Source: Gordionus sp. m RMFG-2023
Taxonomy: Eukaryota; Nematomorpha; Gordioida; Chordodea; Parachordodidae
Assembly (NCBI RefSeq): GCF_954871325.1
Contig: NC_088776.1
Location: forward strand, 3,169,985 to 3,233,984
DNA: 64,000 nt
Direction: 5' to 3'
In this document: piece by piece, positions 45,301-57,300 of the stretch
Layout: the number at the start of each line of letters is the position of its first letter
Numbering within the stretch: the stretch's first letter is position 1
Position numbers and translations under genes: made by a program
Notes under the pieces: generated by a model
Database searches by the model: none
Told to the model about the DNA's origin: nothing
The model's input: only the letters and a program-made list of their open reading frames with translations

Positions 45301-48300
45301 ACAAGGGTTATTGTTTATATAACAAAATGTAATAGATGTTACTCGATTACAAATAACTTATTTTAATGATGATGAATAATTATTAAACTGTATTTATGAG
45401 CTAGCGAAGGAGTTTTGTTAGAATCGATATTAACGAATATCGTCCACGCGAAATTGGTGAACATGAAAAATAGAAAGAGCGGGTGACACCCAATAATATT
45501 AAGACTGGTGAACGATACAACAATATACAACCTAGCTCTTACATATAAAATATTATCTAGACCACCAAAAAAAATGAACACGGTATTTAAGCGTAAACAG
45601 ATTTTATTATAAACTAGAAATAGAAGAATAAAAATCATCTCTAAAATTGTTCAATCAAAGTGGGGTTAATTCTCTTAGTCAACCAATTTTGGCTCTCGAT
45701 GTCATAGCGGAACCGGAAAGCGGGTAATATTAATGGATTGATGATGGTCCACCTTTTTAAGCGAGCCTTGGGAAGGGGCGACAAATCAAATAGCTTCAGA
45801 TATCCCTAATTTCGATCGTAACTGTTATAATATGAGGACGAGGATTCGGGGATCATATAAGGTAAAAGCAACGGCGATTTTTTTGGCTTTATAGCCTAAT
45901 TTTCTTCTACAGCAATTTTTAATATAAATCACTCTCACGTTAAATAAAATATATTTTACAAGAACCTATATTCCCGTTGGATAAAGCTCTAACAAGGCAC
46001 ACGTCTTCGACGCCCGCGGGCGTAGTTATGGTCGTTCGCAGGCTCTTAATGTCATCTATATCTATGGCGAGCGAAATCTCGTTGGCACTGCTAGCAAGCT
46101 GGCTTCTTTTGCTCCCCTCGCCTTTTTATATTAAATTTAAAAAAATATATATATATATATTATACGGGAACTTGAAGGTAGAAGAATTTAAGCAAAATTT
46201 AAATGAATATTTTCCTCTCTTTTCAATGATTCGTGTAATGATCTTATTTGATTCTTCATTTTTGTACGCGTAAAGATAATTCTTTACCCGTGATTTTTAC
46301 GGTAAAGGGGCTGCCGGATATGTGCTTATTGTTGAACTTGACGTTGACTTTGTATACTCCCTGACGATTGGGCACGTACGTCACGCCGCAAGAACCGTCC
46401 TTATTGTCGTGACACGTTATCTCGGTCTTAGAGGGGCCCTCCACTGTCGTATCCAAGCCGCCTATCGCGCGTTACAAAAAAAAATTTATTTTGGCGTTAG
46501 CTTTCTATTAATTAAGCATATAAATATTAGCGTTCAGAATTTCTCTTAATTTTAAAATATATTCCTTATAACCCTGCATTAACAGTTATCGAGAATTCGC
46601 GGCGAAGTATAAAGTTTACTAAAACAGCTGCCTCCACCCTTAGAATAACTAAGAGTACCCCTAACCCTAACTATACTAAAACAACTGTCTCCAAGAAGAA
46701 CCAGTGTCCTAACCCTAACTATACTTCGCCGCGAATTGGCGATAATTGAATGCCGGGTAAACCATATCAAGTGGGGTTCAAAAAAAATCGTTTTTCTTAT
46801 AATATGAGTTACCCCCTATCATGTATTGCGAGTCATTTCTTTCAGAATCGGTAGAACTAACATGTAAGTTAGTATATGAATGATATTATAATACTAATTT
46901 TCAGAGTTGTTCATAGATCTAGATAAAGTATCTAGATCCTGTATCAAAATACAAGTATCTAGATATAAAAATGTGGTATCTGAATCTAGATAGATTTTTA
47001 ATTAAATAATCTGTATCTGAATATTATTTTAGACGTTGTATCTGTATCTAGATCCATTTAAAAAGTATCTTTTAACAACTTTGCTAATTTTATTTTATCA
47101 TCTGATTTCTCAATAAATACTTTTTACGAAATTACGTTTAAACGTCACAAAAGTGGCCTATAAATATTAATATCATTATGCCCAATCAAAATTTTGCAAT
47201 CTTTGATTGCCATCTAATGGGTTAAATAAGCGTATACGCGAAAATATTATTATTGACAAGTTTATGACAAAAGAAAGATATATCGTTATAAAAAAAATAT
47301 GGGATTTATGATATTACCGGCTTGCCCATCTTTCGTTACGACCGTGAAGTTGCAAGCCTCGTTGGCCTGGCCATAGGATAAACCGGGTCCCCATGCCGTA
47401 ATATTTGAATCTTTGATTCTATCCACGTAAAACTGATAAGGGCTTCCTGTAAATTCATATTGAAAGAAAAACAATAAGATTTTATGTAAAAATATACATC
47501 ATTTATTTCTCCTTTAATCTGATGGAATTTAGAGCCCTCCAAATCTATACCTTTCAATCCAATGAAGCTAGACCCTCTGAGGACTAAAATATAAAATGGA
47601 TAACTAACTAAGTATATTGGTATTTGATTATGAGCCACCACCCCCCTCAGAGACCTTCACAGGCCTTAATTTTTTCATGCAGTAAATATTTTTTTAGGCT
47701 CAAGCCCGGCCTGGCCTATATCCAATGCTAAAAAAAATTCCCAAACCCATATCCAAAAATTGAATTTTTTTTTATTTAATGAAAATAAACAATATTTAAA
47801 TATATTTAGGCAATCATTTTGTTTACAATACTAGCCTAGCTCATTAAAAAAAAAAATTTTTAAATCCAGGCCCGGCCCAAGCTCGCTAAAAAATATAATA
47901 TTGTGCTGGGTATGGGCCTGCAGGCCGGCCCGGCCCATGAAGGTCTCTGCTCCCCCCCCCCGAATCTGTTTTAACGCGATAGTATCTTACTCTCCAATTT
48001 TAGAGGACACTGTATAGACCACCATTTAATTTTTGTATAATAGAGCACCTTACACCCCAGCCAACTCTCCCTCGGGTAAGCGTGTATGTAAAAAAAAAAG
48101 TCGCGCCGGATTATTTCTTTCCACTCGATTGGGGTCTTACTTATTTCCGGTACTGACTCCGTAATTCATAGTTGGCGCGGAATTTGCAGCGAATTGTACA
48201 AAATGTACTTGTATTTTTGTATTTTCCGCGGCGAATAGGCGCCAACCGCGAAAGCGGGGAAACCGGGTGGTGGGGGCTTCTAGAAAATATAATTTAATTG

Positions 48301-51300
48301 GAGGTTAGTTTTTGATTGACGGAAAAAAAGTTGATCGAGATAACAAATAGATAATTATTTTTTAAAAATTTTTTATTATCGATTGATTGCAATTGTTTTG
48401 CTTTTATTAATTAAATCGAAAAAAAAAATTTAGCGCGCAACTTTGAAAAATTTGGCGCGCAATTTTGGATGATTTTTTGTTTAAAAAAAAATTAGAAAAT
48501 AAACATGATTCAGGTCCAAAATGACCCCGGCATCTGTCTTCGACGTTTAACGCGAAATATTTAAAAATGCAAATAATATTAGAAGAAAGCCAATAATTTG
48601 ATAGAAAAAAAATAGAAGAAAAAAAAACTTTAAAAATAATATAAAATAAATAAATACATTTTAATTTTTTATAAGGGGTGATAAATTTTTATTTAGAAAA
48701 AAATTTTTTTTAAATTTTCCAACAAATGTTTCAAGGTTTTGTTTCGAAATGTTTAAATATTTTTAGGTTTGAAAATATTTGTAAATATTTTTGTTTTTAT
48801 AAAAGAAATATAATTTTTATTATCTCAATAACTAACTGGGTGGGGAATGAAATCTAATTGATTTTTTGGGGGTTGTTCTTCGGGGAAATTCGAGGCCCAG
48901 CTGTAAAATATCTTTGATTTGTTTTAAATATCGATGGAAAAAGTGCGCTGCCAAAAATATACAACCGGAAATCATTATAAGTGGCAAGGAGGTGGAAGGG
49001 GGGGTGCAGTGCAAAGAAGGGGGTAGTAGTCGGTCTTCGGGGAGATTTAAGGCCCAGCTGTAAAATATCTCACATTTGTTTTAAATAGCGAGGGAAAAAT
49101 GGCGCGGGATGATCAATGACCGCTGCCAAAAATATAACCGGAAATCATTTTAAGCGGCAAGGAGGGGGAAGGGGTGCAGCAAATCTGATGACATTTCATT
49201 CAGATTACTCATAAAAATATGACCTCTTTCTTACCGACACAAATTTTTATGATCCGTAAAAAAAAAATTTGTTGGGGAAAAGGACAGGTGATTTTTTTTT
49301 TTTAAAAAATAATAAAATCTGGATAGCCTTGTCCTTAGGCATTATTTACTAAGATTAGGAGAAAATAATAAAATAAATTAAAATTAAAGTTTGTGGAGGA
49401 AATAAGAATAAAAAAAAACTAAAATTTTAAAGTTTGGAGAAAATAAATTAAAATTATTCGTAGATACGTCAGACAGAACATTAGAAAATATTACGCGCGA
49501 TTTTAACCCTCGAGAAATCAGAAAAGGGGGGTGGGATTTTTAAATCTCCCGCGTTTTTTTTAAAAAAAATCTATATATAAAAATAAAATTTCTAGAACAC
49601 GGCCTTTTTTTTAAAAAAAAAATCCGTTTTAGTTAGTTGATTTAAAAAAGTGGCCAATATTTATCGATTCGTTTCAAAATTATTGGCGGCCATATTTCAA
49701 ATTTGAATAATTGACGTGTGACGTGGTCATCATTTAAAAAATAATGGTTTTTGAGTTATTGTGGTTTTAAATTTAAAAATTTATTTTAAAATACGCTCAA
49801 CCCACACACACACACATGTGGTGGGCGGATAGGCAGGGTTAATGAGATGTACACAAAAAAAAATCATATATTTTTACAATAGAGATCTCTGCGAATCACG
49901 GCTCGGGGGGTTTATTTCGGTTCGGGTTCGGTCTAATATTTTTTTAAAAACTTCGGACCGGGCCGGGCCGGGCCGGGCTTAGGGTCGGGACAAAAATTGC
50001 TCGAGATAGGGTAGGACAAACTTTTTCAAAAAGTTACAGGTCGGGTGGGGTTTGAAAAATTAGGCCCAATGCAAATCGCTATTTCGCATTACCCCTACTT
50101 AGATCTCGAGTTATAAAAATAAGTAATTTTTTTTCGAGTTAGTAAATAGCCATCAAATCTTGTTCAGAATAATAAATAAATAAATAAATAAGAGAAAGCG
50201 CGCATTCTGATTGGACGATAATGTTATCCTAAAGGATATACGTTCGATCAGGTGTTTATGAAGAGGTTTGGCAATCTGTTTGATATATTAAAACCGAGAT
50301 AAAAATTAGAATAACAGCCATTTCGCAAATTTAACGAAAAATGAATGAATGACCATTTTGATCCTAGTAAAAAAGGTTACATTTCAATTCATCCAGGAAA
50401 GTCTGTATGCCAAAAAAAAAATTTTAATATAAAATGACAACAATTGCGTAAAGTTGAACGAAAGACGATTTTATCTAATTTATGTGATAGCATTCGAGAC
50501 TAAATACAATCGGAGAATTTTGGAAGGCATTTAACGCATTCATTCATTCATTTATATAGTATAATATGTTTATAAAAAATAAAAACATATAAGAGAGGGG
50601 GGGGGGGATAATGAGAGTCTGCCATCGAGATCCGAGGAAACTAAGATGGTTGGGAACATGGAGATTAGAGTTGATCGGAAACAGTTTAAAAGAGAATCCA
50701 TGATCGCCATTAATTTGGGAATTTTTTTTTTCAATCCTAAAAATTTTTTGCCTATGGTCCCATTAGTGAAAATACCTACTGGTGACCTTCCGGTTGTAAT
50801 AATCGGATCTTGGTGGAAAATAGAGAGCCGTGTTTTATTTTAGCTCGTTTTGATCTTCATTATTTTCATTTAAGGCTATGTCCGAAATTTAAAAGAAAAA
50901 ATTAAAAAAGTTTCAAAACTTTCGCAAATTTTAAAATTTTAATTTTAAACATGTTTTAATTTTTGAGAGAGAAAGGAAGGAAGGAAGAAAGAAAGATTTT
51001 TTTTTTAGCCGGCAAATTCCTGGACCAAAAAATCATAATCTCCCCCCAAATTTTTTTATAAACCGCGCCGGCCTCAATGCTAACCTGTAGATTAGGTAGA
51101 TTTTAGGCAATACCCCCAACCATATCCCTAAGTCACTACCGCCATTAATAAGATGGCGGTAGTGACTTGATTTTATTGAATTGGGGGGAGGGAGAAGTAA
51201 ACATTTTTCGCCAAAGCATAATATTCAAAGTTATGAAATGTTTTTAATACCTTGGACAGGTTCCTTCTCGAACTTGATATCGATTTCGTGCAAACCCGCT

Positions 51301-54300
51301 TCGGTAGGGTGATATTTGAGGTTGATAGTTCCGTCGGTGTTGCTGGTCACCTTGGGAAGGCCTAATTTTCCGCTGGGGCCTTTAATCTCCGCTAAAAGAA
51401 AATAAATGTAAATATTAAGCGGTTTTCTTTATATACGCAACAGGTGGGGGATTATGGTCATTTTTAAAACGTTACAAAACGTTACTTTTTTTTTAAAAAA
51501 AAAATCTTACTTTAATATTATTAAGTGGGGGATGTAATTTAAATTTGATAACCCTTAGGAATAAACATTCTGGGCATCGTCAATTTTTCATTCGTATATG
51601 ATATATTTTGTTTTAAAATCATATCATCTGTGGTGGCCATTTTAAATTAATTTATGCCACTCATTTTTTTTTCTCGATTTCTATTGGTTGGTCATAAAAT
51701 AACTATCAACTCTCGAATAACGGGCCTAAAAGTTATTAAATTATTAGTTTATATAATATTATGTTTGTTTATAAAAATATAAAGGATACAAACAAATTTA
51801 ATTTGACTCGATTTCGTTTTTTGTCAATTAGTATTTCTCGCCCATTAACCTTTATCTATGTTGCGTATCCCATGGTGCATCTAAATTAGGGTCCAGAAAA
51901 CAACCTACTCTTTTCGTACGCTTCACATGTGCTAGAAGGGCTTTAAAATATGTTAAGACTCTTTCTTATTTTTGCTTTTTGGATCACGCAGGAAAGATGG
52001 GGGGGGGGGGGGTGAAAATGGATTAAAAATTTAGATTTCCTCTTCCTTACTTTTGGAATCAGAATTTATTTATTTAAAGAACCCTTAATATTTATTTTTT
52101 TTTCAAAATTAGGTTTCTCGAAAGTTTTGGTCACCGATTTAAATACTCCCCCCCTTTTTTTACAATATTAAACCGACCGCCACCTCCATCTTTCTCATTT
52201 TTTTTTTTCTACCTAAACAAATTTTGACCTGCTGTGGATGTAAAATTAAAGGAGGGATTTTCACCCATTTTCCTAGCATGTCGACGAGTTCCTTTTGAAT
52301 GGGAAAAGGAAATTGACGAAGAGTTGGATCAATGGATTAAGGATGGTATTATTGTTCCAGTGGAATATAGTGTATGGGCAACCCCGTTGTATAGGAAAAA
52401 GAAGAAAAAATACAATTATGAAAATCAAAATTTGCGGCATATATAGAAATATTTTCTTCCCGTTAGTCTTTTTAAATGGCTCGATTTGGACTCAATATTT
52501 TATCCAGAATAATATCGCACAAGCCTGAAGAGTTCGCTCATAGATGGCACAAAGGTCCAGACACCCTATTAGCGAAATCTCTAGGATTATGACACAGTTA
52601 AGACCATCTAATTAAACAAAATCTAGAGTCTCGCGTAATATAATTTTGACTAGAATCTTAATTCAAAATTGGCAAAAATCTGGTCGTTTAGTAACACTGG
52701 TAGGAGCTTCTACAGAGCCCCCGAGGAATACACCTTAAAGTAATTCATCATATTGATATATCTAGCCTTAAGCCGCGAAGTTACAAAAATAAAATATAAA
52801 AAATGAAACCCCAGGTCGAGTTTTCTAAGATGCTCTTAGAAATACTAATCTTAGGCTAGGGCCTCTAGCATCAATTTTACTTTGCTAAAAACCGTTTAAA
52901 TAAATTATATACAAATAAAATAAGTTCTATAAAAAAAAAATGTAGAGGATAATCCCATGATTAAAGCCTATTATCCAAGTCTTAAAATAAATTTAAAAAG
53001 TATATTACAAACCAGAATAAGATCATAAAATAATGTTTTCTCTAGCGTTAATTATGGAAGGGATCAACGAGCGATTAGCCATTTTAGGGTGTGACTGACC
53101 CTAATACTCAATATAACTTTAATAACTTCCGTAACTTTAACGAAAAAAAAAGAAGAAATAAGCAATCTATAATGTAAAAAAAATTTTTGTTTTAAAAGTT
53201 TGAGAAATTGATAAAAATTTAAATAAATTTGAGCCCACTTTATTATTAAAGTTGTCAAATTTTTACGGTTAAACAAAAATACTGCAGGAAGTATTAAATA
53301 TAAAAATGAATTGGTAGAAATCATAAATTCCAAAATTTACGAAACTTTAACAAAGATTCGGGACACGTTTCGTAAATTTCATAAATTTACGAAAATTTTG
53401 AAATTTTGAAATTTTCCCTAACAAAATATTTCGTAATGCAAGAGATAACAATATACTTACCGCCTTCCAGATCGGAAGTCCTGAAATTGAAACCCGGATG
53501 TAACAAATTTTCGTCTATAGAACCTCTCACCATTACTTTTATTTTGGCGGCAAAATTATATTTATATATAATATTTTTTTTAAAAAAAACTTTTTAACGA
53601 AAAGCCGCGGAAAATATAATTTTTTTTTAAAAAAAATAAATTTTAAAATAGACAAAAAGAAATAATTTTTAATTTTCGATCAATTAATCTCATCCCTTCA
53701 CCCCCCCCCCCTAAAAATTGGATCGGAATTACTTTAAAGATAAAAAAAAGTTTCTTTCTTTTGACAGTTCATAAATTGCGAAAACCTTTTTTTTTCGCGA
53801 ATTATGACATTTAAACGAGTTGCCAAAACGACATACGGTGTTATTTTTTTTGTTTTTGACCATGAAAATATTTAGGGAATTTATTTTATCTTTTTTTTTG
53901 TCATAAATAATATGATTAGTGAGGGGGTGGGGGGGGGATTAGAATAAATTTATTTCGAACTTCTGTCTTAAAAATATATATATATATTTTTGGCAAATAG
54001 CGTTGACTCAAAAATTCTTTGGGCTTGCTTGTCACTCATTTCTTTCTTTCTTTCTTACTCATTTCTTTCTTTCTTTCTTTCCATTTCTTTTCTTTTTATT
54101 TGGTAAAATTAAATTTTTTTAAAAAATAAACAAAATATTACCTTTGCCGCCGCCTTTCTTATTGGACACAGAAAATCCCGGGTGAAGCAAAGAAGACGTC
54201 CTTCTTTCCTCGACCCTTTCCGGATTCAAAAATTTGGAACTAATCAATTTCGAACTCATCGAGGTGTTTTTTATATATTTTTTTGTTTTTTTTAAATAAA

Positions 54301-57300
54301 AAAAAACGTAGGAAAAAAACACCGCCAAATAAATTGTTTTTTTTTTTTGTTTTTAGATAATAAGCCTTCTCGTGCTAAAGAATGGAATTTATTAATATTT
54401 TTCTTTCCCCCGAGTGCCGAGAAACTTCACTAAGAATATTCTGCTATCAGAATTTTTTTCATGTTGATTGGTTTGAATAGTAATTATTTTTATTTTTTTT
54501 TTAATTTTTTTAAAAATTCGATAATCATTTAAATTTTTTTTAAAAAAAATCACTTATTTATTTTTTTTTTTCTTTTGTAATTCGAGTCAACAATAACAAA
54601 CCAAATGGCATACAAATTTTTATTTTAAAAGGATTATGTTTCTTTCACTTTTCCAAGTCTGCTAAAGAAAATATAAATATTAGGTTAAATATTTTCTTAA
54701 TTTTTTAAAAACCGGCCCGAAATTTTTTTATAATATCCGGCCCGAACCCGAATAATTTTTTTATCCCGAAAAGCCCGACCCGAAATAGAAATTATTTGTC
54801 CGCCTGGCCCGGCCCGAATTTATTTGTCAAAAATAGACACGGCTGGCCTTGATTTGCAGACCTCTAATGCCCGGCCCGTCTCACCTTACCACCCCATTTT
54901 TTTCGAATAGAACATCAACAACAACAAAAAATGTTTCTAAATTTACGCGCGATTTTCCCAAACAAAACGCCCCCGCTATTCGTCTTTTACTAGTAATAAA
55001 ACCTGAGGAACAAATTGTAGAAATGACCTTTCCTTAGGCTTGGGAACGCATTTCTTATACACATATAACATTCGTATTTACTTCTATTTTCGAAGAGGTC
55101 TAATTAGGAAAATTATAAAGATAATGAGTGCACGGAACAGATGGGTTTAGTAAATGGAAGACATCGATAAAAAACACGGTATCGGTTGTTACCACCGAAA
55201 TTATATTACACATGAAAACAAAAATCATCTTAATTTTGACACGATAAAGATGTCAAGGCGAATGTGTGCCTGCCAGTCAAAAGGCGGGGTTTTAATTATA
55301 TAACGTTACATTATATGTTCTCTTGTCAGACTCAGAGCTTTTGTATTTCTTTAAATAAATGTAATTATTTTGTAGTTTATTTATTTAAATATATTTTTTT
55401 TTTTAAATAAATAAATTCATTTCTATTAGGATCACAAATCATGTTATTAGTTTTTTTACAATCACGTTTTAAAACATTTCGAGCCAATATCTAAACTTTT
55501 CTCGAGACAAAACTGACCAAGCCAAGAAGGAATATCGAAATCCAAAATATATATTTGGCCTTGAAAAATTCGAATAAAATAATAATTCACATGCGTATAT
55601 TAATTTAATAAATTATACCAATATATCGTATAACGAAAATAGCAGAAAGAAAAAAAATAAGCTAAAAAAAATAGCGTTTCGGTGTTCGAAGGGGAAAAAA
55701 AATGACGGGAAGAATATACAAGTTTTAATCGAATTCGCAGAAAACGTCGAAATAAATTCGAATAAAATAATAATTCACATGCGTATATTAATTTAATAAT
55801 ATATAGCAGAAAGAAAAAAAATACGTGAAAAAAAATAGCGTTTCGGTGTTCGAAGCGAAAAAAAAATGATGGGAAGAATATGCAATGCAGAAATCGTCGA
55901 AATAGTATATTTCAAGGGTAGATAATATTAGGGGGAAATAGGACAGGGTTAGAATGGGAAATTTTTCCTCCAAGTTGTTTGAAAAAAATGGTCAACAAAA
56001 ATTTTTATTTATAAAAAAATGCAATCCAATTAAAAGACAAACTTATATTCTGAGAAAGATGGAGGAGAGAAGTGACTCGAATCTATATTTTAATTTTCAA
56101 AAAATATACATTTTCCGCTTTCCGCATCGCCTGCGGAATCGTTTTTTAAGCCGGATAATGAAAAACAAATTTTTAAAAAAGAAAAAATTTAAGAATATGA
56201 GTAGCCAATGAATGAATGTATCCACCATATGATTCTCCAACTGGTTAATTCGAATTGACCGGCGACTATTCGTAATTGATACCCGGCTCAATTTTTTAAT
56301 ATTACCGCTTCCGAACCCGCTATGGGTAGAGCTCACAGTTTTCCGGCCGAATATTTTCGAATAAAATTTTTAATAATCATTTATAATTAAATGTTTGAAG
56401 GGGGAGGGGCATATTTCATCGTTGGAAGTCACGCAAATTCAAATTTTAAGAGCTTAGAAAAATGGCCGCGTCTCGAGAAGACGATTTAGGAGGAATATTT
56501 CTTGAATCAGACGTGTCCAAATAAAAAGGCGCGGTAACACTTATTTAGAGGTCTGCGAAAACGCAACCAACATGTTTTCCGGTAGGGTGGAGAATATGAA
56601 AGGGTGGTTTTAAAATTAGGGATCCGTCGAATCGGGTAAATATACCCCAGGAGAACGAGAGAATTTCGAGGATAGCAAGATATTAACCGTTTCGAGAATT
56701 CGAGCTGAACGATAACGGTACAACTTGCGGTTCGAACAAAAAGGTTAAATGAACCCAGATTGACGAGATGGTTAGCCCTATCTATGATGGGGTGAAAAAG
56801 GCGAAGACGATGATTGGATCAAGAGAACCGTAATGTAACGAATCCCAAAGGGACTGCGTTCAAGATAAGTTAAACGAGGAATAGGGATGTGATAGTCAGG
56901 TGAGATGAAAGGGTAGTCTAGGGTTGGCTCATTAAGAAGTTCCCAATGTGGTGAAGTAGAAGACAGGATATGGGTGATCGAATAAGGGATAAATATGGAT
57001 GGAGAAAAAAGAATCGAAATTAAGGCGAGGAAGAGACGGAGAAAGGGGGAGCGGGAAAGCAGTGTAAGCGGGCCAGAACGATGAAGGAATCGTAAAGAGG
57101 ATGTGAGTAATACGAGGAGAGGAAAGGGAGGGTGGATAGAATATATCATATTTTAGTAATATAAGAAGGTAAGGTATTCGAAAAAAAAAAAATTAATACA
57201 ATTATCGACGGACTATAATAATTTTCCGCGAACAAATAGCGATACTAGGGGATGAGTGGCGCGCAGTAATTAGCCCCCCCCCCTCCCCTAGATTGTAATG

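Larger units (their letters stand above)
47447..51250. other. 3.8 kb filamin intron with hAT-like MITEs, tandem duplication and GC-rich islands
   Basis: No exon is missing by alignment. Elements are listed separately: 47648-47949, 48171-48245, 48877-49185 and 49881-50113. The ORF at 50646-50843 has no recognisable similarity. Confidence 0.75.
51392..53460. other. Filamin intron with a retroelement fossil and a MITE
   Basis: Contains a G12 tract (51999-52010), a short fossil reverse transcriptase fragment (52210-52440) and a family B MITE (52455-52712). No exon is needed here by phase or alignment. Confidence 0.7.

Noticed and set aside
50646-50843. 65-residue ORF starting [15 protein letters not shown]
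   Set aside because: No similarity I recognise, no splice signals fitting filamin, and wrong strand for the host gene.
56778-57149. 123-residue ORF on the minus strand
   Set aside because: Low-complexity S/P/L/F composition is explained by the purine-rich plus strand. No splice sites, no domain, and it lies inside a filamin intron.
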